From Rhodocyclaceae bacterium (GTDB taxonomy: Bacteria > Pseudomonadota > Gammaproteobacteria > Burkholderiales > Rhodocyclaceae), in contig JAKLLG010000018.1 of NCBI GenBank assembly GCA_023150275.1, forward strand, positions 1 to 43,734: a DNA stretch of 43,734 nt, given 5' to 3'. Shown piece by piece: positions 8,844 through 17,140 of the stretch. Below the pieces are notes generated by a model. That model was not told the DNA's origin. It saw nothing but the letters and a program-made list of their open reading frames with translations, and ran no database searches. Numbering within the stretch: the first letter of the stretch is position 1; the number at the start of each line of letters is the position of its first letter. A program made the position numbers and the translations under genes.

Positions 8844-9611
8844 TCAGCCTCCGGCAAAGCGCCGCACCAGCGGCAAATAGATACGTGCCGGCAGCAGGGC
8901 CAGCAGCTTCATGAAGCGCGTGAAGCGCTTCGGAAAATGGATCTCGAACGACTTGTCGCGATAGCCGGCGACGATCTCCTCGGCGGCCACTTCCGGCGTC
9001 AGCAGTGCCGGCATCGAAAAATCGTTCTTCGCAGTGAGCTGCGTCGCGACGAAGCCCGGATTGATCAGGCGCACGCCGATGCCGAGCGGTTGCAGGTCGA
9101 GCGCCAGCGCCTCGGCGAAATTGATCAGCGCCGCCTTGCTCGGCCCGTAAGCCAGCGCCTTCGGCAAGCCACGGTAGCCGGCGACGCTGGCCACCAGCCC
9201 GATGTCGCCGCCGCCCTGCGCGACAAGGCGCGGCACGACGGCGGCCGCGAAGGCATAGGCACCGCCGATATTGATCGCCAACGTGCGCTCGACGACGGCA
9301 AGATCGATCTCCCAGCCACGCATCGGCACGTAGTCGCCGGCGAGATAGATCGCCGTATCGATGCCGCCCCAGGCACCGGTGATGGTCGTCGCGGCGGCGG
9401 CAATCGCGGTGGCGTCGGTGGCGTCGCAGGGCAGCACCATCGCCTGCGGGGCAGACTCGACAACGGCAAGCAGCTTCGTCGTGCTGCGCGCCGATACGGC
9501 GACGCGCGCGCCCTCGGCCAGCAACCGGCGCGCCAGCGCGGCGCCGATGCCGCTCGACGCTCCGAAGAGCCAGACGCGGCGCCCGCGCCAATCGGTGACC
9601 GGAGAATTCAT
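8844..9611 (-). CDS. Short-chain dehydrogenase/reductase
   Basis: The protein has 255 residues. The Rossmann NAD(P)-binding motif GASSGIG is at residues 17-23, and the catalytic triad is Ser142 (VASVAG), Tyr155 and Lys159 (YGPSK). The INPGFVAT segment after the active site is standard. The C-terminal 50 residues, FPKRFTRFMKLLALLPARIYLPLVRRF, are basic and hydrophobic and may attach it to the membrane, which would suit a lipid-linked substrate. The chosen ATG at 9611 overlaps the DUF3833 stop by four bases; the much longer open frame upstream is a shadow. The substrate is unknown. Confidence 0.88.
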   Translation of the reverse strand: MNSPVTDWRGRRVWLFGASSGIGAALARRLLAEGARVAVSARSTTKLLAVVESAPQAMVLPCDATDATAIAAAATTITGAWGGIDTAIYLAGDYVPMRGWEIDLAVVERTLAINIGGAYAFAAAVVPRLVAQGGGDIGLVASVAGYRGLPKALAYGPSKAALINFAEALALDLQPLGIGVRLINPGFVATQLTAKNDFSMPALLTPEVAAEEIVAGYRDKSFEIHFPKRFTRFMKLLALLPARIYLPLVRRFAGG

Positions 9612-10150
9612 CGCCGCGTAAAGGAAAGCGTGACCTCGCCGAGATGGAAGCCCCATTTCTTCATTGCCGAACGGTTCAGCATCACCCGCTCGTCGATGAG
9701 GAACATCCAGTCGTCGAAGTCGACGTGATAGGTCTTGTCGCCCACCGGCAGCGCCAGCACATAGCGCCAGTGCAGCGCGTTGCCGGCGGCTTCGCCGACC
9801 GCCTCGCCGATCACGTCGCCGGCGCGGCCGCGATACTGCCCTGCATCGTCCTTGGTGATCGTCCACACGCGCCGCGAGGTGGTGCCGTCCGACCAGGTGA
9901 AATGCTCGTCCAGCGTACCGACATTGCCCTGCCAGGACGCATCGATCACCACCGTAAAACGCTTGATCACCTCGCCGCTGCGATCCTGGAACATGCCCCA
10001 GCCGTCGATGGTGCCGTTGAAGTAGCGGGCGAGGTCGAGCACCGGCTGCCCGGCACGGTAACGGTCGACCGGAATGCCGGCGCATCCGGCCAGCCCGAAG
10101 GTGACGAGGGCAAGCAGGGCACACCAGCGTCGCGTATTCAGCGTATTCAT
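9608..10150 (-). CDS. DUF3833 lipoprotein
   Basis: The protein has 180 residues. The N-terminus MNTLNTRRWCALLALVTFGLAGC is a lipoprotein signal with lipobox LAGC (Cys23). The body (LDLARYFNGTIDGWGMFQDRSGEVIKRF, WTITKDDAGQYRGRAGDVIGEA, VDFDDWMFLIDERVMLNRSAMKKWGF) is characteristic of DUF3833. It should sit on the periplasmic side of a membrane; the beta-rich, lipocalin-like pattern suggests lipid or small-molecule binding, an inference. The start overlaps the MFS stop by four bases and the stop overlaps the SDR start, so it is translationally coupled on both sides. Confidence 0.88.
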   Translation of the reverse strand: MNTLNTRRWCALLALVTFGLAGCAGIPVDRYRAGQPVLDLARYFNGTIDGWGMFQDRSGEVIKRFTVVIDASWQGNVGTLDEHFTWSDGTTSRRVWTITKDDAGQYRGRAGDVIGEAVGEAAGNALHWRYVLALPVGDKTYHVDFDDWMFLIDERVMLNRSAMKKWGFHLGEVTLSFTRR

Positions 10151-11454
10151 GAGGACACCTCCAGTTCGTTGCGCCAGCGCCAGACCAGCGCCGCGGCCGC
10201 AGCCTTGAAGACCACCGGCAGCAGGCAATAGACGACGGCAAGGGCGAGCAGCCCCGTCCCGCCGCCCGGGCGATAGTCGAACAGCGCCAGCAGCGGCAGC
10301 GCGAGGCCGGCCGCGAGCGCCAGATTGAGCTTGGCGACGAGATTCCACCAGCCGAAGTAGCCCCCCGCCCCGCCGGTGGCCGACGGGCTCTCGGCAATAT
10401 CGGCGAGCAGCGCCGGCGGCAGCGCCAGATCGGCACCGAGGGCGAGGCCGGTGAGCAGGCAGACCACGGCAAAGGCCGCGACATCACCGGCGCCGAGCGA
10501 GAGCGCGAAGACGAAGGCGACGACCGCAATCGCCATCGATACCAGCCAGGCACGGACACGGCCGATGCGGCGCGCAAGGCGCACCCAGAGCGGCAGGCCG
10601 GCGACACCGGCAACGAAGTAGAGGGCAAGGAAAAGCCCGCTCATCGCCGCCGCGGCGAGCACGTCGGCGACGAAGAAGAGCACCAGCGTCGCCGGCAGCG
10701 CGGCGGCGATGCCGTTGAGCAGGAAGACGCCGACGAGACGCACGAAGCGCCGGTCGCGAAAGGCATGGCGCAGTGTCGCCAGCGAAGCGGGCGGCGCCTT
10801 GGCGCGCGGCGCATCACTTTTGCCGTCGCTCTCGGCTAAGCGCGCCCGGCGCCCCGATGCGCCGAGTACGGTCACGACGGCGGAGAGCACCAGCAGCGGC
10901 ACGAACAGCCAGGACAGGCGGGCCAGCCCCGCCGCGGTATCGGCCGCCAGCAGCAGCGGCAGCAGGCTGGCAAGGATCACGCCAAAGAGCCCGAACCCCT
11001 CGCGGCTGGCAGTGAGCAACGTGCGCTCGCCGGTGTCGCGCCCGATCTCGGCCCCCCAGGCCTGGTAAGCGACGCTCGCCAGACTGAAGCCGAAATAGGT
11101 GGCGACCAGCGCCGCCGCCAGCCGGATCAGGGTTGTCGAGCTTTCGGCGTTTTCCGAGCTTGCTGAACTCGCCGGGTTGAGCAGCAGGATCATGCCGGCG
11201 GCAAGAAAAGGCAGCGCGAACAGGATCAGCCGCGAACGGCGCGGCGTGCGGTCGGCCCACCAGCCGAGCAGCGGGTCGATGCCGGCGTCGAGCAGGCGGG
11301 TGGCGAGCAGCAGGGCGCCGAGCAGCGCCAGATTGATCCCGGCCTCGGCGTAAAGGCGCGGCACATGCACGTAGATCGGCAGCGCCGCCATCGCCAGCGG
11401 CAGACCGAGCAGCCCGTAGGCCAGCCATTGCCGGGTCGGCAGCATGCGCGTCAC
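10147..11454 (-). CDS. MFS transporter of the GPH cation symporter type
   Basis: The protein has 435 residues with about 12 predicted membrane segments. RLLDAGIDPLLGWWADRTPRRSR between segments 2 and 3 is the signature of the glycoside-pentoside-hexuronide:cation symporter (MFS_2) group. Relatives in CFA/DUF3833 operons are annotated as sugar transporters, but in this lipid-modification setting a lipid or lysolipid substrate is also possible. The GTG at 11454 overlaps the preceding stop (GTGA); an ATG at 11445 is an equally good start. The stop overlaps the DUF3833 start by four bases. Confidence 0.85.
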   Translation of the reverse strand: MTRMLPTRQWLAYGLLGLPLAMAALPIYVHVPRLYAEAGINLALLGALLLATRLLDAGIDPLLGWWADRTPRRSRLILFALPFLAAGMILLLNPASSASSENAESSTTLIRLAAALVATYFGFSLASVAYQAWGAEIGRDTGERTLLTASREGFGLFGVILASLLPLLLAADTAAGLARLSWLFVPLLVLSAVVTVLGASGRRARLAESDGKSDAPRAKAPPASLATLRHAFRDRRFVRLVGVFLLNGIAAALPATLVLFFVADVLAAAAMSGLFLALYFVAGVAGLPLWVRLARRIGRVRAWLVSMAIAVVAFVFALSLGAGDVAAFAVVCLLTGLALGADLALPPALLADIAESPSATGGAGGYFGWWNLVAKLNLALAAGLALPLLALFDYRPGGGTGLLALAVVYCLLPVVFKAAAAALVWRWRNELEVSS

Positions 11455-12035
11455 CCCGGCGGCAGGCCAAGGAGTGCCGCGCGCACGGCCGGCGCCGTAG
11501 TGCGCGGATCGAGCCAGATGGCGAAGAAGCGGCGCGCAAAATCCGGTTCGGCGACTTCGCCGAGGGCGTGGCTACCGAGATAGAAGCGGGCACCGCGGTC
11601 GGGCAGGAAGAACCCGGTGATCGTGTCGCCCTTCCGCACATCGGGGAAGAGGCGCTTCATCTCGGTTTCCCAGCGCTGCAGATCGCCATCGGCGGCGCCG
11701 AGGCGGCGCATCTCGTCCACGCTCGCCTCGACGATGCGCGCGCCGGGGATGTCGCGCCGGTATTCGAGGGTCAGCGCGAACGGCGCATCGTAGGGTGTCG
11801 CGGCGGCATCGGTGCCCGGATTGATCGAAGGCTTGCGCCCGGCAACGTAGAGCGTGGCGCGGTAGAGGGCAAAGCCGTACCAGCGCATCTCGCCGCTGCC
11901 CCATTGCCGCCAGCCGGCATGCGCCGAGGCGGTCGGCAGCGCACGCAACGCCTCCTCCGCCTGCGCTGCCAGCGTCGAAGGCACGGGCAGCGACAGGGAA
12001 AGTCCCGACACGAGGGCGGCAAACGTGCGGCGCAT
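11451..12035 (-). CDS. Chalcone-isomerase-like periplasmic protein
   Basis: The protein has 194 residues. Residues 1 to about 25 (MRRTFAALVSGLSLSLPVPSTLAAQ) form a signal peptide. The rest matches the bacterial chalcone-isomerase-like family: GSGEMRWYGFALYRATLYV, FALTLEYRRDIPGARIVEASVDEMRRLG, KGDTITGFFLPDRGARFYLGSHALGEV, and FARRFFAIWLDPRT. Proteins of this fold in plants include fatty-acid-binding members, which fits a place next to a fatty-acid methyltransferase. The usual flavonoid substrate is not expected here. The start at 12035 lies 2 bp after the CFA stop; the longer frame to 12122 overlaps cfa and is rejected. Confidence 0.82.
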   Translation of the reverse strand: MRRTFAALVSGLSLSLPVPSTLAAQAEEALRALPTASAHAGWRQWGSGEMRWYGFALYRATLYVAGRKPSINPGTDAAATPYDAPFALTLEYRRDIPGARIVEASVDEMRRLGAADGDLQRWETEMKRLFPDVRKGDTITGFFLPDRGARFYLGSHALGEVAEPDFARRFFAIWLDPRTTAPAVRAALLGLPPG

Positions 12036-12037
12036 GA

Positions 12038-13267
12038 TCAGTCGTGCATCAGTTCGAACTGGTAGACATCGGTGCAGCCGCTGCGGAACCCGGCCTCGCA
12101 GTAGGCCAGATAGAAGCGCCACAGGCGGCGGAAGGATTCGTCGAAGCCCTGCCGCGAGATTTCCGGCCAGGCCTTATCGAAGGCGGCACGCCAGCCGGCC
12201 AGGGTGCGCGCATAGTCCGGCCCGAAGGCGAAGGCATCGCGCACGGCCAGGCCGGCGCGCTGCGCCCGTTCCCCGAACACTTCGGGCGAGGGCAGCATGC
12301 CGCCGGGGAACACGTACTGCTGGATGAAATCGGTGCCGCGGCGGTAGCGCCCGAAGAGGTCGTCGCGGAGGGTGATCGTCTGGATCAGCGCGCGTCCCTC
12401 GGGTTTGAGCAGCCGGGAAATCTGCCCGAAGTAGGTATTCCACCAGCGCTCGCCGACCGCCTCGAACATCTCGATCGAAACGATGTGATCGTACTGGCCG
12501 GTGAGGTCGCGGTAGTCGCGCAGTTCGAGCTTGACCTGCGCATCGAGCCCGGCCACGCGCATGCGCTCCCCGGCCCAGGCCAGCTGCGCCGGCGACAGCG
12601 TGACGCCGTGCACCTCGGCCCCCGCCTCGCGCGCGGCGGTCTCGGCAAAGCCACCCCAGCCACAGCCGATTTCGAGAATGCGGTCGCCGGGTCGCGCTCC
12701 GATGCGACGCAGGATGCGGCGGTACTTGGCGAGCTGCGCCGAGGCCATGCTGCGTTCGCTGTCCGACGAATACAGCGCCGCCGAGTAGCTCATGGTCGGG
12801 TCGAGCCATTGCCGGTAGAAATCGTTGCCCAGATCGTAGTGCGCCATGATGTTGCGGCGCGATCCCTTGCGCGTATTGGCGTTGAACAGGTGCCGCAGGC
12901 GCGCCGCCACAAGGTGGAAGGCGTTGCCATAGACGGCGCGCGCCAGTGCCTCGCGGTTGTCGGCAAGCACGGTGAGCAGGCGCGCCGGATCGGGGCTGTC
13001 CCAGTGGCCGTCGAGATAGCTCTCGGCAAAGCCGATGTCGCCGCGCGCCAGCACCGCTTCAAACAGCGCCGCATCGCGCACTTCCAGCACCGCATGCGGC
13101 GCGCCTTCGCCGAAGCAGGCGCCACTGCCATCGGGCAGGCGCACATCGACGGTGCCGTGGGCGATGCGTTCGAGCAGCCTGAAGACGGTGGTCGCTGCCT
13201 TTGCGGACTTTGCCTGCGCGGCATCGGCAAGGCGGGCGGGCTGGAGTGTGGTGTCGAGCGCGTTCAT
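12038..13267 (-). CDS. Cyclopropane-fatty-acid synthase family methyltransferase
   Basis: The protein has 409 residues. It uses S-adenosylmethionine to modify double bonds of membrane phospholipid acyl chains. The N-terminal lipid-binding region (residues 30-130) precedes the family signature AHYDLGNDFYRQWLDPTMSYSAALY (142-166). Motif I for SAM is LEIGCGWGG (198-206), and the SIEMFEAVGERWW segment follows. Close relatives in light- or singlet-oxygen-induced operons include both cyclopropane synthases and the methyltransferases that start furan fatty acid synthesis (UfaM), so the exact product cannot be told from sequence alone. The start overlaps the DUF1365 stop by four bases. Confidence 0.92.
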   Translation of the reverse strand: MNALDTTLQPARLADAAQAKSAKAATTVFRLLERIAHGTVDVRLPDGSGACFGEGAPHAVLEVRDAALFEAVLARGDIGFAESYLDGHWDSPDPARLLTVLADNREALARAVYGNAFHLVAARLRHLFNANTRKGSRRNIMAHYDLGNDFYRQWLDPTMSYSAALYSSDSERSMASAQLAKYRRILRRIGARPGDRILEIGCGWGGFAETAAREAGAEVHGVTLSPAQLAWAGERMRVAGLDAQVKLELRDYRDLTGQYDHIVSIEMFEAVGERWWNTYFGQISRLLKPEGRALIQTITLRDDLFGRYRRGTDFIQQYVFPGGMLPSPEVFGERAQRAGLAVRDAFAFGPDYARTLAGWRAAFDKAWPEISRQGFDESFRRLWRFYLAYCEAGFRSGCTDVYQFELMHD

Positions 13268-14037
13268 CGGGTCGTCTCCTCAAGCGGGGGCGCGGGTTTG
13301 CGGAAGAAGGGCACCTGCTTCAGCCACAGGCGCAAGGCCTGCCAGTGGATGCGGGCGACGACGCCGACGCTCTGCCACGGATAGGCGAAGAAGGCGCGCG
13401 CCAGCGTGCCGGCCGAAAGTAGCTGCGGCTGCCCGGCGATCGCGGTGTGCAGCAGGTCGCCCGCCTCGTCGGCATGGTCGATGCGCACGCTGATGCGGCC
13501 ATTTTGTGCGGTCTTGAAACGGAAGCGATAGAAGCCGTTGACCGCCATGAACGGCGACACATGGAAGACCTTGCGCGCGGTCAGCGTCTGCGCTGCGCTG
13601 ATGGTGTTGCCTTCCGGCGGCAGCAGCAGGTAGTTGTGATGCTCGCCAAAGGTGTTGTTCACCTCGGCCAGCACGGCAACGAGTCCGCCGGCGCGGTCAT
13701 GGCAGTACCAGAAGCTGACCGGATTGAAGACATAGCCGAAGACGCGCGGAAAGGTCTGCAGGACGATTTCGCCGTCGGCAACGGCGCCCTCGCGGGCGAG
13801 CAATCCGTGAATCCAGGGCAGCAGCGGCGAGCCGTCGCGCGGGCCGTGATCGGCGGCATGGAAACTGAAGACGCCGAGGCGATCGAGCTGCAAACGTGCT
13901 GCTGCCCCGATAGAGGCCAAAGGCATGCGCAGGAAGAAGACCGGGTAACGGAAGGCGTGCACCGCCGGCCGCAATCGACGGTGCACCACCTCGCCGAAGC
14001 AGAGGGTTGCGCCTTCACGCGGCATCAGGCTGCTCAC
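13264..14037 (-). CDS. DUF1365 family protein
   Basis: The protein has 257 residues. It matches DUF1365: LCFGEVVHRRLRPAVHAFRYPVFFLRMPL, FGYVFNPVSFWYCHDRAGGLVAVLAEVNNTFGEHHNYLL, and KVFHVSPFMAVNGFYRFRF. The molecular function is unknown, but the gene is nearly always next to an amine oxidoreductase and a CFA-type enzyme. The GTG at 14037 overlaps the preceding stop (GTGA) and has GGAGG at good distance; an ATG at 14025 is the alternative. The stop overlaps the cfa start. The last 30 residues are basic and proline-rich. Confidence 0.88.
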   Translation of the reverse strand: MSSLMPREGATLCFGEVVHRRLRPAVHAFRYPVFFLRMPLASIGAAARLQLDRLGVFSFHAADHGPRDGSPLLPWIHGLLAREGAVADGEIVLQTFPRVFGYVFNPVSFWYCHDRAGGLVAVLAEVNNTFGEHHNYLLLPPEGNTISAAQTLTARKVFHVSPFMAVNGFYRFRFKTAQNGRISVRIDHADEAGDLLHTAIAGQPQLLSAGTLARAFFAYPWQSVGVVARIHWQALRLWLKQVPFFRKPAPPLEETTR

Positions 14038-15377
14038 ACCGCCTCCAGTGCGACAGCAAGACGCGCCGCCCGAGTGTCGGCAACGCCCTGCCAGGGCGCG
14101 AAGCAGCCGAGCGCGTTGGCGACGCGCAATCCCGATTTGAGGCCATCCTCATGAAAGCCGTAGCCGCCCCAGGCACCGCAATAGTGAATTCGATCAACGC
14201 CGTCGATATCGGCGAGTTCGCGCTGCGCGGCGATCGCCGGGCCATCGAAGATCGGGTGCGCGTACTCGAACTCGGCGATCACGCGTTGCGGTGCCGGTTC
14301 GCGCAGCGGATTGAGGGTCACCACCACCGGCGTCGTGAAGGGTACCGGCTGCAGGCGGTTGATCAGATAGGAGACGGCCACCGGCCGCTCGGCAGCGACG
14401 CCGGCTTCGGAGAGGTAGTTCCACGCCGACCACAGGCTGCGGTCGCGCGGCAGCAGATCGGCATCGGTGTGCAGCACGGCGCGGTTGTTCTGATAGCGCA
14501 GGCGGCCGAGGACATCGCGCTCGCGCTCGCTCGCCGCGCCACCGAGAATCTTCAACGCCTGGTCGCTGTGGCAGGCGAGCACGACGCGGTCGTGATAGGC
14601 GATGCCTTCCGAAAACGTCAGCAGGACGCCGCCGGCACAACGTTCGATATGCCGCACCGGCGACCGGGTCTGGATCCAGCCGCCGTTGCCGGCGATCAGC
14701 TGCGCGAGCTTTTCGACGTAGGCGCGGCCGCCGCCCTGCACGGTGCGCCACAGCGGCCGGTCGAACACCTGCAGCAGGCCGTGGTTGCGGCAGAAGCGGA
14801 CAAAGGTGACGAGCGGGTAGTCGAGCATCTGTCCGGTCGGGCAGGACCAGATCGCCGCCGCCATCGGCAGCAGGTACCAGTCGGCGAAAGCGCTGGAATA
14901 GCCTTCGCGGGCGAGGTATTCGCGCAGCGTCGTCGTGTCGTCGGCGCCGTTTTCGAGCCAGGCGACGCTCTCGCGGTTGAAGCGCAGGATGTCGGCAAGC
15001 ATGCGCCAGAACGCGGGGCGCACCAGATTGCGCTTCTGGCCGAAGACGGTGGCGAGGCTGGACCCGGCCCATTCCAGTTCGGGCGAACGCATGCTGACGG
15101 CGAAGGACATCTCGGTTTCGACGCTGGCGATATCGAGTGCCGCAAACAGCGCGGTGAGATTCGGATAGGTGCGCTGGTTGAAGACGAGGAAGCCGGTGTC
15201 GACCGGATGGGTGGCGCCATCGACGGTGACGTCGACGGTATGCGTATGGCCGCCGAGGTAATCGGCCGCCTCGTAGAGCGTCACCTCGTAGCGCTGCGAC
15301 AGCAGCCACGCCGCCGACAGACCGGCGATGCCGGCGCCGACGACGGCGATGCTGCGCGGTTCGGGCTTCCTGTTCAT
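14034..15377 (-). CDS. FAD-dependent amine oxidase/desaturase-type oxidoreductase
   Basis: The protein has 447 residues. The dinucleotide-binding motif VVGAGIAGLSAAWLLSQRY lies at residues 12-30 and ends in a Glu (LYEA) for the ribose. GGHTHTVDV and HPVDTGFLVFNQRTYPNL follow, and the C-terminus has the second FAD contact HYCGAWGGYGFHEDGLKSG. It belongs to the amine-oxidase/phytoene-desaturase superfamily. In furan fatty acid pathways a protein of this general class acts as desaturase on methylated acyl chains, so oxidation of the CFA-methyltransferase product is a reasonable guess. The ATG at 15377 gives the expected N-terminus; the longer frame to 15743 is rejected because it overlaps folE2. 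Confidence 0.88.
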   Translation of the reverse strand: MNRKPEPRSIAVVGAGIAGLSAAWLLSQRYEVTLYEAADYLGGHTHTVDVTVDGATHPVDTGFLVFNQRTYPNLTALFAALDIASVETEMSFAVSMRSPELEWAGSSLATVFGQKRNLVRPAFWRMLADILRFNRESVAWLENGADDTTTLREYLAREGYSSAFADWYLLPMAAAIWSCPTGQMLDYPLVTFVRFCRNHGLLQVFDRPLWRTVQGGGRAYVEKLAQLIAGNGGWIQTRSPVRHIERCAGGVLLTFSEGIAYHDRVVLACHSDQALKILGGAASERERDVLGRLRYQNNRAVLHTDADLLPRDRSLWSAWNYLSEAGVAAERPVAVSYLINRLQPVPFTTPVVVTLNPLREPAPQRVIAEFEYAHPIFDGPAIAAQRELADIDGVDRIHYCGAWGGYGFHEDGLKSGLRVANALGCFAPWQGVADTRAARLAVALEAV

Positions 15378-15400
15378 CGTTCTTCCTCCAGCAGCACGGG

Positions 15401-16210
15401 TTAGACGTTGCAGCCGCTGATCTCGGCGTAGGCGGAGTGGTTGTGGATCGATTCGAAGTTTTCCGACTTCACGGTCCATTCGGCGATGCGCGGTTCGCGC
15501 ATCAGGCGCAGCGCGATGTCGCGCACCAGATCCTCGACGAACTTGGGGTTGTCGTAGGCGCGTTCGGTCACCCACTTCTCGTCCGGGCGCTTGAGCAGGC
15601 CGAACACCTCGCAGGAAGCTTCTTCCTCGGCGATTCGCACCAGTTCGTCGAGCGTCATGTCGCCGGAGAGCAACGCGGAAATGGTGATGTGCGAACGCTG
15701 GTTGTGCGCGCCGTAGTCGGAAATCTTCTTCGAGCACGGGCACAGGCTGGTCACCGGCGCCACGATTTCGAGGCGAAGTGTCGGGTACTGTCCCTCGACC
15801 TTGTCGACAACGATGCGCGCATCGTAGTCGAGCAGGCTGGACACCCCGGAGACCGGCGCCGCCTTGCGGATGAACCAGGGGAAGGCGAACTCGATGCGGC
15901 CGGCTCCGGCTTCCAGATGCGCCAGCATTTCGTCGAGCATGCGCACGAAGCCCATCTGCGTCAGCGGCGGGCGATCGGCTTCGAGAATCTCGACGAAGCG
16001 CGACATGTGCGTGCCCTTCACTTCCGGCGACAGGCCGACCGACATGGCGATGTCGGCGATCGTGTGCTGCACGGCACCGTCGGCATCGAACATCGCCAGC
16101 GGGTAGCGCAGGCCGCGCACGCCGACCTGATGAATGGCGAGCTTGCGCTCGTCGGGCGTGGCCTGCACGTCGGGCAGATTGGCGAAAAAGAGCTTTTCAG
16201 GTGCGTTCAT
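15401..16210 (-). CDS. folE2: GTP cyclohydrolase FolE2 (type IB)
   Basis: The protein has 269 residues. FolE2 converts GTP to dihydroneopterin triphosphate, the first step to folate and pterins. Signatures are GVRGLRYPL near residue 31, GTHMSRFVEIL (66-76), and SLCPCSKKISDYGAHNQRSHI with the metal-binding Cys of the T-fold active site. The C-terminus ISGCNV is also usual. Its place as second gene of the light operon is notable: pterins supply the methenyltetrahydrofolate antenna of photolyases, and a folE gene is part of light-induced sets in other LitR-bearing bacteria. It follows gpx by 54 bp and precedes the oxidoreductase by 23 bp. Confidence 0.95.
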   Translation of the reverse strand: MNAPEKLFFANLPDVQATPDERKLAIHQVGVRGLRYPLAMFDADGAVQHTIADIAMSVGLSPEVKGTHMSRFVEILEADRPPLTQMGFVRMLDEMLAHLEAGAGRIEFAFPWFIRKAAPVSGVSSLLDYDARIVVDKVEGQYPTLRLEIVAPVTSLCPCSKKISDYGAHNQRSHITISALLSGDMTLDELVRIAEEEASCEVFGLLKRPDEKWVTERAYDNPKFVEDLVRDIALRLMREPRIAEWTVKSENFESIHNHSAYAEISGCNV

Positions 16211-16264
16211 GGTGGCGTCTCCGAGGGGTGGGCGGGTGAATCGTCAAGTGGGCGCGGCGCAGGG

Positions 16265-16870
16265 TCACTGCGGCCGGGCGAGGAAGGTTTCGATGCGCGC
16301 GAGCAATTTCCGGTCGTCGGGGTCGGTAAAGCTGGAGAAGGCGACGACCTCTCGCCCGCTGCGATCGATGAGGTATTTGTAAAAATTCCATTTAGGCGTC
16401 GTGTCGCTGCGCTTCACGAGTTCGGCGAAAAACGGATTGGCATTGGGGCCCTTGACCGTGGTCTTCGCGAACATCGGGAACTGCACGCCGTAGGTGCTGC
16501 GGCAGAAATCGGCAATTTCCTTGTTGCTGCCGGGCTCCTGCTCGCCGAAATCGTTGGTCGGGAAGCCGACCACGACGAGGCCGCGATCCTTCAGGCGCGC
16601 GTAAAGCTTTTCGAGCCCGTCATATTGCTTGGTGAAGCCGCAATAGCTGGCGGTATTCACCACCAGCAGCACCTTGCCGCGGTAGTCGCACAGGGATTGC
16701 GGCTTTTCGTCCTGCAGGCGGGGGAAGCTGTGATCGAGCAGCGGGGGGCACGATTCGGCGATAGCAAGCGACGGCAGCGCGAGCAGCCCGGCAACACTGG
16801 CGGCCAGCGCGGCCACCAGACGCAGCACGGCGTGCTTCATGGACAACGGGTTGCAGCGGGCTGGGTGCAT
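16265..16870 (-). CDS. Exported glutathione peroxidase family protein
   Basis: The protein has 201 residues from the ATG at 16870, which has a GGGAG ribosome-binding site; MKHAVL at 16840 is an alternative. A signal peptide ends near ALPSLAIAES (about residue 39), so the enzyme should work in the periplasm. The peroxidatic Cys77 lies in VNTASYCGFTKQYDGLEKLY; FPTNDFGEQEPGS holds the Gln, and WNFYKYLI the Trp of the active site. It is a Cys type, not selenoprotein, and may reduce lipid hydroperoxides using thioredoxin-like donors. As first gene of the light operon it fits defence against photo-oxidised lipids. Confidence 0.93.
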   Translation of the reverse strand: MHPARCNPLSMKHAVLRLVAALAASVAGLLALPSLAIAESCPPLLDHSFPRLQDEKPQSLCDYRGKVLLVVNTASYCGFTKQYDGLEKLYARLKDRGLVVVGFPTNDFGEQEPGSNKEIADFCRSTYGVQFPMFAKTTVKGPNANPFFAELVKRSDTTPKWNFYKYLIDRSGREVVAFSSFTDPDDRKLLARIETFLARPQ

Positions 16871-16894
16871 ATCAGAATCTCCCTTTCACAGATC

Positions 16895-16911
16895 TTTTGT
16901 CATGGACAAAA
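16895..16911. promoter_or_regulatory. LitR operator A (gpx side)
   Basis: Perfect inverted repeat TTTTGTC-ATG-GACAAAA, 24 bp upstream of the gpx start codon. It is the most symmetric of three copies of one 7-3-7 pattern in the divergent region, so it is the likely control site for the ten-gene operon. I see no convincing -35/-10 pair beside it, which would suit an activator-dependent or alternative sigma promoter. Confidence 0.65.
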
Positions 16912-17060
16912 CATCGATTAGCTTGGTTCCCGGGGCCGTGGAAAAACTTTCACAGCAGTTCGTTCGGCCACGCAATTTCACAAACACGACCTTTATCCAT
17001 CAGGCCCAGCGGGCGCCAACAGGAATCTCGCATCATCAGAACGATGCCGACGATTCATAA

Positions 17061-17077
17061 ATTCGTCCTAGACAAAA
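17061..17077. promoter_or_regulatory. LitR operator B (overlaps litR -35)
   Basis: ATTCGTC-CTA-GACAAAA: same 7-3-7 layout with a perfect right arm and an imperfect left arm. It covers the TAGACA -35 box of the litR promoter, so binding should repress litR. Confidence 0.6.
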
Positions 17078-17097
17078 ATACATCGCTCACCTAAGAT
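17069..17097 (+). promoter_or_regulatory. Likely litR promoter
   Basis: TAGACA (17069-17074), 17-base spacer, TAAGAT (17092-17097). It predicts transcription from about 17104, with a leader of some 36 bases that contains operator C. Confidence 0.55.
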
Positions 17098-17123
17098 AGT
17101 GGTCACGATCAAAGCTGTCAAGC

Positions 17124-17140
17124 GTTTGTCCAAGACAAAA
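17124..17140. promoter_or_regulatory. LitR operator C (runs into the litR start codon)
   Basis: GTTTGTC-CAA-GACAAAA, same pattern, ending on the A of the litR ATG at 17140. A regulator bound here would lie downstream of the transcription start and act as a roadblock. No Shine-Dalgarno sequence is visible, because this site takes its place. Confidence 0.6.
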
